NCBI RefSeq assembly: GCF_005938085.1
Contig: NZ_SMZK01000001.1
Location: forward strand, 62,001-126,000
Direction of reading: 5' to 3'
Origin: Haloterrigena sp. H1
GTDB taxonomy: Archaea > Halobacteriota > Halobacteria > Halobacteriales > Natrialbaceae
Length of the DNA: 64,000 nt
Shown here: piece by piece, positions 10,160-20,193 of the stretch
Layout of the letters: each line of letters begins with the position of its first letter
Position numbering within the stretch: position 1 is the first letter of the stretch
The notes under the pieces: generated by a model
Databases searched by the model: none
Told to the model about the DNA's origin: nothing
What the model saw: the letters and a program-made list of their open reading frames with translations, nothing else
Position numbers and translations under genes: made by a program

Positions 10160-12346
10160 TTACTCGGCTGCGACCTCGACCTTTGCTTCCTCGGTCTTGC
10201 CGATGGCTTCGACGATGAGTTCAGCGACGTCGACGATTTCGATGTCGTCCTCATAGCCGCCGGTTTTGCGGCCGTCCTCGTACATCGTCATGCACATCGG
10301 ACAGGCGACGACGAACTTCTCGACGCCGCTGCCGGCGTCGGTGTCCTCGAGCGCCTCACGAATCCGTTCCTCACTCGGTTTGGGCTCTTCTTCGAAGTCC
10401 ATCCAGAGGCCACCGCCACCGCCGCCACAGCAGAAGGAGTTGGCGCGGTTGCGGGGCATCTCGTCGAGTTCACAGCCCGTCGCTTTAATGAGTTCGCGGG
10501 GGGCCTCGTACTCGTCGTTGTATCGGCCGAGATGACACGGGTCGTGGTAGGTGACCGTGTAGTCGAGTTCCGTTCCCGACAGCTCGAGGTGACCCTCGGA
10601 GACGAGTTCTTCGACGGCCTGAGTCCAGTGAAGAACGTCAATTTCGCCGTCTGCGTTCCATTGCTCGTCGTACTCGAAGGGCATCATCGGGTCGTCGGCG
10701 AACTCCTCGAAGTCGACCTCGGGGTACTCGTTTTTGAACGTGTTGTAGGAGTGGGGGTCCGTACAGACGATCGTATCGAACTCGCAGTCTTCCCAGGTCT
10801 CGACGTGGTGGCCGGCGAGTTCGATGTAGAGGAACTCCTCGCCGACGCGACGGATGTCGTTGCCGTCGAACTTCTCGTCGTCGAAGAGGATCCCGAAGCT
10901 GACGTCGGCCTCTTTGAGAATGGTCGCCAGCGACCGCGCGACCTGCTTGTTGCGCTCGTCGTAGCTCGGGAAGTCACCGACGTACCAGAGGTAGTCGACT
11001 TCCTCCTCGCGGGCGTCGGACACGTCGAACTCGAGGTCGTCGGTCCAGTCACCGCGATTCCGTGGAGAGTCACCGAAGGTGTTGCCGTTTTGCATGACGT
11101 TCTGGAAGACGTCCTGCATGCTCGAGTCGATGTCACCCTGATCGGTGAGCTGACGGTTGAGCCGGGTGAAGCTCTTGAGGTGCTCAATCTCGACGGGACA
11201 GGCGTCCATACAGGCCATACAGGCCATACAGGACTCCATCGTCTCAGCGTTGATCACCGAGGTGCCGCCGTCGGCGACGATCGGCTGTTCCTCGCCACCG
11301 GCGTCGAGCTCCTCGCGATAGGATTTTAGATCGAGGATGACGTTACGCGGATCCAGCGGGCGATCGGAGGCCTTGGCGGGACAGACCGACGAACACCGGC
11401 CACACTTGGTACAGGCGTCTTGGTCCAGCAACTCTTTCCAGGTGAAGTCGTCGATGGACTCGGCGTTGGTCGCGTCCAGATCCGAGGGGACGTTGGGCAG
11501 CCGTTTCCCGGCTTTTTCGTCGCGGGTGACGACGTTCGCAAAGGACGAAAGCATGTGGAACGGCTTGGCGTAGGGGATCCACGCGATGAAGAAAAACGCA
11601 ACCAGCGAGTGGGTCCACCACGCGAGCCAGTGGAGGTTCTCGACGTTGAGTCCGGCTCTGTTGAACCCGGCCTGGGCGGGGCCGAGCGTCGCCAGCCCGA
11701 CCGCGTCGAAGCCAAGCGCCATCCCGTAGGCGACGAAGCTGACGACCTCGTGGTCGGGAATCCCGGCGCTGTAGACGCGCAGTCCCTCGAGCAGGAAGCC
11801 ACCGATGCCGAGAGCGAACAGCGTCCAGATGAACAGATCGTCCTCGGCGGAGGTGTGACGATCCCAGAGGCGGTGGTTGCGGACCCAGTAGCGCCGGTAG
11901 AGGGCCATGCCGATGCCGACGACGAACAGCAGCCCCATCGCATCGACCATGAACTGGTAGGCCAGATAGAAGTCACCGTTCCAGAAGGAGATATGGAGCA
12001 GCTTCTTCGCGGCGTACTCTTCGACCATCAGGATGGAGGTTGCGATAAACAGCGTCAGGAACCCCCAGAGAATAAACGAGTGCATCAACCCGCCGTAGAG
12101 GTCCCTGTTGAACTGTTTCTCGTTCGAGAGGACGATCTTGGCTGCGCTCACGACGCGCCGTTGGAGCTCGTCGAGGCGAGGGAGCGAATCGCCGTCACCC
12201 TGTGTGTACCGAGCGAACCGGCGGTAGACACCGTAAGTAAAGACGGCAACCGTCACGAACGCAAGGAAGTAAAACACCGCGTACTCGACGCTGGTGATTC
12301 CCCAGTACGTCTCCCTTGCGACGTCTGCCTGTGCTAACGTATTCAT
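10160..12346 (-). CDS. Membrane Fe-S oxidoreductase, HdrD/GlpC type
   Basis: 728 aa from the ATG at 12346 (MNTLAQADVARETYW). Residues 15-270 hold five or six membrane helices of the NarI/HdrE type. Two 4Fe-4S motifs follow: CTKCGRCSSVCP (312-323) and CMACMACMDACP (373-384). The C-terminal half has one complete CCG domain (C604, C625, CC at 639-640 and a late CPMC at 682-685) that should bind a non-cubane cluster; the preceding CCG repeat has lost its cysteines (YVGDFPSYDE, FDGNDIRR). The family passes electrons between the quinone pool and soluble donors in glycerol-phosphate, lactate or ETF-linked oxidations. The donor here is unknown. It is convergent with the amidotransferase gene. Confidence 0.88.
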   Translation of the reverse strand: MNTLAQADVARETYWGITSVEYAVFYFLAFVTVAVFTYGVYRRFARYTQGDGDSLPRLDELQRRVVSAAKIVLSNEKQFNRDLYGGLMHSFILWGFLTLFIATSILMVEEYAAKKLLHISFWNGDFYLAYQFMVDAMGLLFVVGIGMALYRRYWVRNHRLWDRHTSAEDDLFIWTLFALGIGGFLLEGLRVYSAGIPDHEVVSFVAYGMALGFDAVGLATLGPAQAGFNRAGLNVENLHWLAWWTHSLVAFFFIAWIPYAKPFHMLSSFANVVTRDEKAGKRLPNVPSDLDATNAESIDDFTWKELLDQDACTKCGRCSSVCPAKASDRPLDPRNVILDLKSYREELDAGGEEQPIVADGGTSVINAETMESCMACMACMDACPVEIEHLKSFTRLNRQLTDQGDIDSSMQDVFQNVMQNGNTFGDSPRNRGDWTDDLEFDVSDAREEEVDYLWYVGDFPSYDERNKQVARSLATILKEADVSFGILFDDEKFDGNDIRRVGEEFLYIELAGHHVETWEDCEFDTIVCTDPHSYNTFKNEYPEVDFEEFADDPMMPFEYDEQWNADGEIDVLHWTQAVEELVSEGHLELSGTELDYTVTYHDPCHLGRYNDEYEAPRELIKATGCELDEMPRNRANSFCCGGGGGGLWMDFEEEPKPSEERIREALEDTDAGSGVEKFVVACPMCMTMYEDGRKTGGYEDDIEIVDVAELIVEAIGKTEEAKVEVAAE

Positions 12347-12498
12347 GCACAATGAGGTGGTGGGCTGAGACTTAATTCTTGTCACACAAAATCGCTGCAA
12401 ATCCCGCTGCAGTCTTGCGAAAATACCACCATCATTTTTAGTTTATAATTCCGGTTCATCTTCGAACGGCCCCAGTTCAACGCTATCTGGCAACAGGC

Positions 12499-12505
12499 TT
12501 AAATA
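12499..12505 (+). promoter_or_regulatory. TATA-like element of the cmi4-like gene
   Basis: TTAAATA lies 25 bases before the ATG at 12530, the usual spacing for leaderless haloarchaeal transcripts. A small inverted repeat (CTCCC/GGGAG, about 12509-12521) sits between it and the start. Confidence 0.5.
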
Positions 12506-12529
12506 GGCTCCCGTCGGGAGTGTCCACCC

Positions 12530-13120
12530 ATGAACGAGAAAACCGAGGAACTCCGTGATATCTTCACCGATGTAACTGACGGCGAGGAAACCGTCACCGA
12601 ATCGCAGGAAGATACCCGCGGCTCGCTCGAGAGAGATGAGCGCTCGGACGAGAACCGCCTCCGGAGCGTCGTCCAGCAGATGCGCGAGCGCTACGCGTTC
12701 GAAACGCCGCTGTCCGACGACGAGTTGATTACTGTTGCCAGAGGCTTCTACGACGACCGAAGCGACACCGACCTCGCTGCCGAACTCGGGGTCGACGAAA
12801 ACGTGATTTTCGACGCGCGGCTGTCCTTGCACCTCATCGGCGAGGATGACGCCGACGAGATCGATCTCGCGGCGATCCGCGACCGCGAGGAAGACGACGC
12901 GACGCTGGCCGACGAGTACGACGTCAGCGAAGCCCAGATCCGTCGCGCTCGCCGCGTCGCCGAGACACAGACCCAGTCCCGAACCGCCAACGACCGCTAC
13001 CGCGACGAGTTCGACAGTATCCTCGCCGACGCCGACATTACCGAACGCATGACGACCGACGTTCGTGAAGACGGGCTCGAGGACGCGACCGAGGGGATGG
13101 AGACGGACGTGGACTTCTAG
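12530..13120 (+). CDS. Haloarchaeal conserved protein, probable conditioned medium-induced protein 4
   Basis: 196 aa, very acidic, soluble. The N-terminus MNEKTEELRDIFTDVT and the overall pattern match, from memory, the haloarchaeal family annotated 'conditioned medium-induced protein 4' (cmi4, first noted in cell-density studies of Natrialba). Two helix-turn-helix-like stretches are visible: SDTDLAAELGVDENVIFDAR (about 83-102) and ATLADEYDVSEAQIRRARR (about 123-141). A DNA-binding role is inference from these. It is divergent from the HdrD-type gene and followed by a cluster of hairpins. Confidence 0.65.
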   Translation: MNEKTEELRDIFTDVTDGEETVTESQEDTRGSLERDERSDENRLRSVVQQMRERYAFETPLSDDELITVARGFYDDRSDTDLAAELGVDENVIFDARLSLHLIGEDDADEIDLAAIRDREEDDATLADEYDVSEAQIRRARRVAETQTQSRTANDRYRDEFDSILADADITERMTTDVREDGLEDATEGMETDVDF

Positions 13121-13437
13121 AACCACCCTTTTACGCTGTCGTTCGAGAGAGCGAAGCTCTCTCGTGACTGAGCGAATCGAAGATTCGCGATGTCCGCGAA
13201 ACCTTCGGTTTCGCTTGATGACGAGACGCCTTCGGCGTCTCGAACCACGCTCCCTCCCGTTGGTCGGTCGCTCGGTAAAAGGTTGATCAAAAGCACTCCT
13301 CCCTCCGTTCCGCTCACTGCGTTCGCTCCACATCGGTCGTCGGCCCGCTCGCTCACCCGTCGGGTTCGCTCGCGGGTGCAACTCTGCCCCTTCCCCGACG
13401 GCGACCCTTTTTATAGGAAACCGCGGCCAGACGGCCT
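13121..13437. other. Gene-free region with four consecutive perfect hairpins
   Basis: 317 bp without a credible gene. Four perfect inverted repeats with 3-nt loops follow one another: 13144-13164 (9-bp stem, loop GAA), 13172-13188 (7 bp, GAA), 13196-13214 (8 bp, TTC) and 13222-13242 (9 bp, TTC). The rest is pyrimidine-rich in the top strand. The array may act as a terminator or processing region after the cmi4-like gene. Confidence 0.75.
13408..13415 (+). promoter_or_regulatory. TATA-like element of the Cas4-like gene
   Basis: TTTTTATA lies about 23 bases before the GTG at 13438, consistent with a leaderless transcript and supporting that start. Confidence 0.5.
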
Positions 13438-14124
13438 GTGACTCGCACCCACGTCTCGTTCAGTAATCTTCGAACCGCCGCCTACTGTGCGCGGAAGTGT
13501 TACTATCAGCGGACCCTGCCGGACGAGGAGCGCGAGCCACCGCCGGAAGTCGAGACGATCCGCGCGCTCGAGCCTCGCTACGAAACGCTACTCGAGACCC
13601 CACTGGATACCCTCGAGTCCGAGCCCATCGCCGTTTCACCCAGTCGCTACCGCGAGCGGTTGGCGGCGACGAAACGGCGACTCGAGGACACAGGCGACTG
13701 GGAACGGATTCGGAATCCCGACGAGCGGGACGTGTTCGCGACTGGCCGGCACTGTCGTGGGATCGTTCACAAGGTGCTCGCCGATCCGCTCGAGCCGACG
13801 CTTGTCTCGTCGGGCGCGCCGCCCGAAACCGGTGTCTGGCGATCGCAGTCGGTTCATGCGGTTGCGGCTGCGAAGGCGCTCGCCTGGGAGGAGCAGGAAT
13901 CGGTCGAGCGAGTCTGGCTCGAGTATCCGGCATACGGCGTGATCCGGTCGATCGACGTGACGACCAGACGGAAAGCCCAGTATCGAAGCGCGCTCAGGAC
14001 AGTTCGCGAGCTGGACGGCCCGCCGCCGCGGACGAAGACCCGTTCGAAATGCAACACCTGTGAGTTCGCCACCGAGTGTGGGGTCAAGACGCGGACCTTG
14101 CGTTCGCTGCTCGGGATTGGATAG
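13438..14124 (+). CDS. Solitary Cas4-like / RecB-family nuclease
   Basis: 228 aa, start GTG. The N-terminal YCARKCYYQR and the C-terminal CNTCEFATEC are the Cys pattern that holds the 4Fe-4S cluster in Cas4/AddB-type PD-(D/E)XK nucleases. The expected nuclease core is weak: no complete GxxxDxxxxxxxxxxxExK array is visible, although EYPAYGVIRSIDVTTRRKAQY (a D followed by a K region) may be its remnant. No cas1, cas2 or CRISPR array is present in the window. Stand-alone proteins of this family are common in haloarchaea and may act in DNA repair. It is convergent with tsaC, 3 bases apart. Confidence 0.7.
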   Translation: MTRTHVSFSNLRTAAYCARKCYYQRTLPDEEREPPPEVETIRALEPRYETLLETPLDTLESEPIAVSPSRYRERLAATKRRLEDTGDWERIRNPDERDVFATGRHCRGIVHKVLADPLEPTLVSSGAPPETGVWRSQSVHAVAAAKALAWEEQESVERVWLEYPAYGVIRSIDVTTRRKAQYRSALRTVRELDGPPPRTKTRSKCNTCEFATECGVKTRTLRSLLGIG

Positions 14125-14127
14125 CGG

Positions 14128-14712
14128 TCAGTGCGTCTCGAGCCAGCCCTCGATCTCGTCGGCTTGCGCGCCCCGACGGTGGAGCGTCGCCGAGGAGACG
14201 TCGACAACGGTACTCTCGGTCCCGTCCGTTTCACCGCCGTCGAGGATCACTGCGGCGGCCTCGCGAATCTCGGGATCGAGGTCAGCGAATTCCCGGACGC
14301 TTGGCTGGCCGCTCACGTTCGCGCTCGTCGCCGTGATCGGCGTGCCAGCTTTCTCACAGAGCCTGAGCGCGAGGGGATGATCCGGGACGCGGACGCCGAC
14401 GCGGTCGCGACCCGCCGTGAGTTCGTCCGGGACGGCCTCGCGTCGCCGACAGAGGACCGTCACAGGCCCAGGGAGAAACGTCGCCATGAACCGCCGTTCC
14501 CGTTCGGTCGTGCGGACGTACTGCAGCGCCGACGGCACTGACGGCACTGCAAACGACAGCGGCTTCGATCGATCGCGCCCTTTCACCTCGAAGACCCGCT
14601 CGACGGCGTCGGGCTCGAGCGCCGCCGCACCGAGGCCGTAGACGGTCTCGGTAGGGTAGACGACGAGTTCCCCGGCGTCGATCGCCTCGGCTGCACGGTC
14701 GAATTCGCTCAT
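14128..14712 (-). CDS. tsaC: Threonylcarbamoyl-AMP synthase (TsaC/Sua5/YrdC)
   Basis: 194 aa, a YrdC domain without the Sua5 C-terminal extension. It makes threonylcarbamoyl-AMP from Thr, bicarbonate and ATP for t6A37 of ANN-decoding tRNAs. Visible motifs are PTETVYGLG (20-28), KGRDRSKPL (44-52) and SANVSG near residue 131. Start ATG at 14712. Convergent with the Cas4-like gene. Confidence 0.93.
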   Translation of the reverse strand: MSEFDRAAEAIDAGELVVYPTETVYGLGAAALEPDAVERVFEVKGRDRSKPLSFAVPSVPSALQYVRTTERERRFMATFLPGPVTVLCRRREAVPDELTAGRDRVGVRVPDHPLALRLCEKAGTPITATSANVSGQPSVREFADLDPEIREAAAVILDGGETDGTESTVVDVSSATLHRRGAQADEIEGWLETH

Positions 14713-14763
14713 TCGATTCGAACTCGGCCGATCTCGAGCAAAAAGCTGTCGCTCGGGGCCGTG

Positions 14764-15279
14764 TTACTCGAGGCCGAGGTCGGTCTCGAGGTCGTCGTAG
14801 TCGGGGAACTCGGGCCAGTCGGTGGCGACCCACGCGCTCTCGACGGTCCGATCCGCGTCGAGCGCGAAGAACGCAACGCGGGGTTCGCTGATGCCGGTCA
14901 TCCCGTCGAGGTCGTGAGCGATGCCGTAGGATTCGGCGACCGCGTTGCTGGGATCGGCGAAGATCTTGAAGGGATAGTCGTTGTCGTGGACGAACCGCTT
15001 GATCTCATAAGGCGTCGACGCTGTAAGGCCGACGATCTGTCCCGCACGCTCATCCCAGTCACGGGCCGCGAGTTCGTCCCAGACGTACTTCGCGAGGAAC
15101 GAGCCGGCCATCGGCGTGAACACGATGATTGTCGGGCCGTCACGCTCGTCGAGCAGCGCCGAGAGCGGCTGGTCCTCCCAAAACTCGTCGGTGACCAGCG
15201 GGCGGGTGAAGGCGGGTGCTGTCTCGCCGGGGTCAGGATGATCCGCTGGACCGAGATCGACGACGTCGAAGCCGAGCAT
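14764..15279 (-). CDS. Redoxin-domain protein without cysteine
   Basis: 171 aa of the AhpC/TSA-redoxin fold: GETAPAFTRPLV near the start, TIIVFTPMAGSF on the strand that normally ends in the peroxidatic PxxxTxxC, and the late pattern DLDGMTGISEPRVAFFALDAD. The whole protein has no Cys, so it cannot be a Cys-based peroxidase. Its ATG shares one base with the TGA of the upstream glutaredoxin gene (TGATG at 15281-15277), which implies translational coupling. The job may be structural or regulatory. Confidence 0.82.
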   Translation of the reverse strand: MLGFDVVDLGPADHPDPGETAPAFTRPLVTDEFWEDQPLSALLDERDGPTIIVFTPMAGSFLAKYVWDELAARDWDERAGQIVGLTASTPYEIKRFVHDNDYPFKIFADPSNAVAESYGIAHDLDGMTGISEPRVAFFALDADRTVESAWVATDWPEFPDYDDLETDLGLE

Positions 15280-15590
15280 CAGTCTTCACCTCCCGCGCTC
15301 GCCGCGGCTGCGCCGGGACGGTCGGTGCCACCGTCGCCGTAGGTCGTCTCGAGGTAGTCGACGATGTTTTCACTCTCGGCCATCGTGACGCCGGTGGCAT
15401 CGTCGACGATGACGGGGACGGTCCGGACGCCGGCGACGCGTTTGACGACGTCCCGGTCCGAGTGCATCGGTTCGACGAACCGCGAGCGGTAGGCGAGTTC
15501 GTACTCGCCTAATAGCCGGGCGACCCGCTCGCAGAACGGACAGCCCTGCAGCCGGTAAAACGTGATCGGTGGCTCGGCGGTCTCACTCAT
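15279..15590 (-). CDS. Glutaredoxin family protein
   Basis: 103 aa from the ATG at 15590 (MSETAEPPITFYRL). The redox motif CPFC is at residues 17-20, the cis-Pro is in RTVPVI, and the end ESENIVDYLETTYG matches glutaredoxin or the N-domain of GST-like proteins. It would reduce disulfides with gamma-glutamylcysteine or another thiol, since haloarchaea lack glutathione. First gene of a coupled pair with the Cys-less redoxin. Confidence 0.88.
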   Translation of the reverse strand: MSETAEPPITFYRLQGCPFCERVARLLGEYELAYRSRFVEPMHSDRDVVKRVAGVRTVPVIVDDATGVTMAESENIVDYLETTYGDGGTDRPGAAAASAGGED

Positions 15591-15702
15591 GGGCGAATGT
15601 AGCGCAAACGACCGGGTAAACGTGTCGTCGGCGGCGGCGATGGCCGTCATCGGTCGTCAAATAGGAAACTGTTAACCGATTCAGGGATAAGGCTGTATAT
15701 CA

Positions 15703-17112
15703 ATGGCGTTGTCTCCGCCCTTCGAGACCGTGTTGGCTGTGTACGAGCTCCCGGTGGTGGGACTCGAGATCGATCAGTCGGTGGTGACGATCCTCGGAGC
15801 GCTCGCCCTTGTCGGACTCGTTGGTCTCTCCGCGTTCTTCTCGTCATCCGAAATCGCGCTGTTTTCGATCCCGAAACACCGCGTCGAGGGAATGGCCGAA
15901 GACGGGATTCCTGGCGCAGAGCGTGTCAAGGCGCTCAAGGAGGACCCACACCGGCTGCTCGTGACGATTCTCGTCGGGAACAACATCGTCAACATCGCGA
16001 TGTCGTCGATCGCGACGGCGATCCTCGGGCTGTATCTCGGTGGTCTGACAGCTGTCACCGTCGCCACGCTCGGGATCACCGCCGTCGTGCTCCTCTTTGG
16101 TGAGAGCGCACCCAAGTCGTACGCGGTCGAAAACACCGAATCCTGGTCGATTCGCGTCGCCCGACCGCTGAAAGTCGCCGAGAAGCTGATGTTCCCGCTC
16201 GTCGTCCTCTTCGACTACCTCACCAGACAGATCAACCGACTGACCGGCTCGACGGGGGCGATCGAGACGCCGTACGTCACCCGCGACGAGATCCAGGAGA
16301 TGATCGAATCGGGCGAGCGCGAGGGCGTCTTGGAGGAAGAAGAACACGAGATGCTCCAGCGGATATTTCGCTTTAACAACACGATCGTCAAGGAGGTCAT
16401 GACGCCGCGACTGGACATGACGGCCGTCCCGAAAGACGCCGACATCGACGAGGCGATCGAGACCTGTATTCAGAGCGGTCACGCCCGTGTGCCGGTCTAC
16501 GAGGGCAGCCTCGACAACGTGCAGGGGGTCGTTCATATCCGCGATCTCGTCCGCGATCTCAACTACGGCGAGTCCGGCACCGACGAACTCGAGCTCGCCG
16601 ATCTCATCCAGCCGACGCTGCACGTTCCCGAGTCGAAAAACGTCGACGAGTTGCTCTCGGAGATGCGCGAGAACCGGATGCATATGGCGCTCGTCATCGA
16701 CGAGTTTGGCACCACCGAAGGGCTGGTGACCATGGAGGACATGATCGAGGAGATCGTCGGCGAAATTCTTGAGGGCGGCGAGGAACAGCCGATCGAGACG
16801 ATCGACGAGGACACCGTCCTCGTCCGCGGCGAAGTCAACATCGAGGACGTCAACGAAACCCTCGAGATTGATCTCCCCGAGGGCCAGGAGTTCGAGACCA
16901 TCGCCGGCTTCATTTTCAACCGCGCGGGGCGACTCGTCGAGGAAGGTGAGGAGATCACCTACGACGGCGTCCGCATTACGGTCGAGACCGTCGAGAACAC
17001 GCGGATCATGAAAGCGCGACTCAAGAAACTCGCAGTACGCGCCGACGACGAAGCGGAGAGCGACAGCGAGGCTGCCACGCTCGAGATCGAGGAAAACGAG
17101 AGCGAGCGGTAG
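15703..17112 (+). CDS. CNNM/HlyC-CorC family membrane transporter
   Basis: 469 aa. Domains in order: CNNM/DUF21 membrane domain with about four helices (residues 20-180), a CBS pair (about 215-340, with EVMTPRLDMTAVPKDADID and MALVIDEFGTTEGLVTMEDM) and a CorC_HlyC domain (about 355-440, DTVLVRGEVNIEDVNETL). Family members export Mg2+ or Co2+ or extrude Na+, gated by nucleotide binding at CBS. The acidic tail after residue 440 is typical of halophiles. Start ATG at 15703; the neighbouring gene on the other strand converges, 7 bases away. Confidence 0.93.
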   Translation: MALSPPFETVLAVYELPVVGLEIDQSVVTILGALALVGLVGLSAFFSSSEIALFSIPKHRVEGMAEDGIPGAERVKALKEDPHRLLVTILVGNNIVNIAMSSIATAILGLYLGGLTAVTVATLGITAVVLLFGESAPKSYAVENTESWSIRVARPLKVAEKLMFPLVVLFDYLTRQINRLTGSTGAIETPYVTRDEIQEMIESGEREGVLEEEEHEMLQRIFRFNNTIVKEVMTPRLDMTAVPKDADIDEAIETCIQSGHARVPVYEGSLDNVQGVVHIRDLVRDLNYGESGTDELELADLIQPTLHVPESKNVDELLSEMRENRMHMALVIDEFGTTEGLVTMEDMIEEIVGEILEGGEEQPIETIDEDTVLVRGEVNIEDVNETLEIDLPEGQEFETIAGFIFNRAGRLVEEGEEITYDGVRITVETVENTRIMKARLKKLAVRADDEAESDSEAATLEIEENESER

Positions 17113-17119
17113 ACGAGCG

Positions 17120-17839
17120 TTAGCGCTCCGCGTTGACGATCGTTGCGATATCGCGTGCGACTGCGGGCGGGACGACGAGTCGACGCGGCCCTTGAACGTA
17201 CTGTCCGTCTGGCTGGGCGTAGCTGAGCGACAGCACGGCGGTATCGCCGATCGGGCGGACTGAGACATCCTCGATCACAGCGAGATCGATCGCCTGTTTC
17301 GGCTCGTAGAGGTAGATCGTCTGCGCGCCGCGGTCGAACGTGCCGACCGACTGCAGAAACGAGGCCAGCACGAGCGCGACGAGCGCAAGCGGGAGTAACA
17401 GTGTGACCAGCGCGGTGAAGGGGCTGGCACCGACGGCCAGCAATTCGTTCTGTGAGACGTACCGACCGACACCCAGCAGCGAGCTCATAACGGCACCCAT
17501 CACGACCGTGCCGACGGCAGCGTCCATCGCTCGATCCAGACGTGTCCCCGACGGGACGTCGACCGGGAGTCGCTCGAGATACCGCTCGGTGTCGTCCGTG
17601 GCGGCGAGTGCGAGAACCGTTGCGGCCAGCGCCGCGAGGAGGGCAATAATGACCATACCAGCGCCGATCCCGCTGGCCATCCGGTACAGCCGCCAGCTGA
17701 CGACGATCGTGATCGCGGCGAAGAACGTCCCGACGCCGAAGGTCCAGAGCAGCCGAACGGTACGCGAGGTGCTCGCGTCACGTCGCCACTGGACCGCATC
17801 GTCGGGGAGTTCGGTGCCGTCGACGGCGTCCTCGTCCAT
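17120..17839 (-). CDS. Haloarchaeal membrane protein of unknown function
   Basis: About 239 aa from the ATG at 17839 (MDEDAVDG); an ATG at 17851 is possible. Four hydrophobic segments are visible: LLWTFGVGTFFAAITIVVSW, MVIIALLAALAATVLALA, VGTVVMGAVMSSLLGVG and ALVTLLLPLALVALVLASFL. A soluble C-terminal domain of about 70 residues follows with PH-like beta strands (AQTIYLYEPKQAIDLAVIED). No family name is recognised. It is convergent with the CNNM transporter. Confidence 0.75.
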   Translation of the reverse strand: MDEDAVDGTELPDDAVQWRRDASTSRTVRLLWTFGVGTFFAAITIVVSWRLYRMASGIGAGMVIIALLAALAATVLALAATDDTERYLERLPVDVPSGTRLDRAMDAAVGTVVMGAVMSSLLGVGRYVSQNELLAVGASPFTALVTLLLPLALVALVLASFLQSVGTFDRGAQTIYLYEPKQAIDLAVIEDVSVRPIGDTAVLSLSYAQPDGQYVQGPRRLVVPPAVARDIATIVNAER

Positions 17840-17891
17840 ACTCGACCTCACGACCCGTCGTGTAAAGACCGTTCGATGTCGCGCGACCGTC

Positions 17892-17974
17892 TCATACGCT
17901 TTACTGTAACGATGTACCGGCGCACCCGTAGGACGGATCGCGGGTGCGTTGGCACTGACTGACGGGAGTCCGTA

Positions 17975-17977
<3 letters not shown>
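17892..17977. repeat. Dispersed palindromic element, copy B
   Basis: 86 bp; left end TCATACGC (a variant of TGATACGG), right end CCGTATCA at 17970-17977. Core ACCGGCGCACCCGTAGGACG and right-arm CTGACGGGAGT match the family. The last three bases, read on the minus strand, are the TGA stop of the PiT permease gene. Confidence 0.8.
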
Positions 17978-19165
<1,188 letters not shown>

Positions 19166-19264
19166 CTACTCGCTTCCTATTGGGTGTTCCTACAAGTGTG
19201 TGCCGACCTTCGGCTGGCAGCAGCGCTGTCGCCGTCTCGCGGCTGACGAGATCCCCGGTCCGTC

Positions 19265-19987
19265 TCAGTTCGTCGTTGACTTGGAGTTGTCGTCGGGTTC
19301 GGGCGGTGGCTCCGCGCCTTCGATTGCCTCGGCGGCGTCGGTATCCTTCTCGACTTCGACGTGCCAGCGGTCGATCTCGTCTTCGTACTCGGTGAGGCGG
19401 TCGGACACGACATCTTTGAGATCGTCGTCGTTGACGTTGATCTCGAAGACGAACTGCTCACCGTTGCTGCCGTTGCGCGTGGACTGTTGAATGTTGGCGC
19501 TGACGAGTTCGTTGTCGAAGTAGTACGGTGCGAGCTGTGTCATCACGTTCTGGTAGACCGTGTCCTCGACCCGGCGTAGGGCCTTGCGCCCTGCGGAGTC
19601 GGCCGCTCGCGCGACGTAGTCGATCGACTCCTTCCAGTTGCCGACCGCCGCCTCGGCATCGTCGTCCTCGAGGCGTTCGTACGACTCCGAGAGTTTCTCG
19701 CCGGCGGTCTTGATGTCTTCATCTGGTTCTTTGCCGGCCTTTTCGCCTTTACCTTCTTCGACGCTTGCCTGATCGGCCGTCTTCTCGCTGACGTCCGACT
19801 CGAGCGTTTCGTGGGCCTTCGGACGCCACTCGTCCCACTCCTCGAAGGCGGCGGTGTAGTCCGTGTTGGCGGCCTGATCGGAGTCGTGGACATCGACCTC
19901 TCGAAGCGCGCGCGTGATGCGCTCGCCGTGTTCGACGATGTCGCCCCAGTCACCGCGAACTTTGAATCCCGAGATGCTCTCTTCCAT
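19265..19987 (-). CDS. Haloarchaeal conserved protein (DUF5828-like)
   Basis: 240 aa, soluble and acidic. A helical N-terminal half ([37 protein letters not shown]), a charged linker with repeated EK/ED, a second helical segment, then a C-terminal alpha/beta part ([40 protein letters not shown]). From memory it matches a haloarchaea-restricted family catalogued as DUF5828; function unknown. Upstream, GTATAAACTT at about 20026 may be its promoter or that of the divergent upp gene. Confidence 0.65.
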   Translation of the reverse strand: MEESISGFKVRGDWGDIVEHGERITRALREVDVHDSDQAANTDYTAAFEEWDEWRPKAHETLESDVSEKTADQASVEEGKGEKAGKEPDEDIKTAGEKLSESYERLEDDDAEAAVGNWKESIDYVARAADSAGRKALRRVEDTVYQNVMTQLAPYYFDNELVSANIQQSTRNGSNGEQFVFEINVNDDDLKDVVSDRLTEYEDEIDRWHVEVEKDTDAAEAIEGAEPPPEPDDNSKSTTN

Positions 19988-20193
19988 TCGACTGGCCGAC
20001 TGATAACGTGCGAACGAGTATAAACTTCTCTGCCGGCACTCGTCAGGGCAACACCCGCGTCTCGCTGCCTGTCACACGGCACCGAGTCGGACGCTACGCA
20101 CGTCTGCTGTACCTGCTGTCCATTGGTCTCAGTGCGGGCTGGGGATCGGCGCTGATCGATACTGTGAACTACCCGGCGAGTGGCTGTTGGGAT

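Noticed and set aside
9121..10218. 365-codon Arg-rich open frame overlapping the amidotransferase gene
   Set aside because: Very basic composition in an acidic proteome and overlap with a gene that has an intact catalytic triad.
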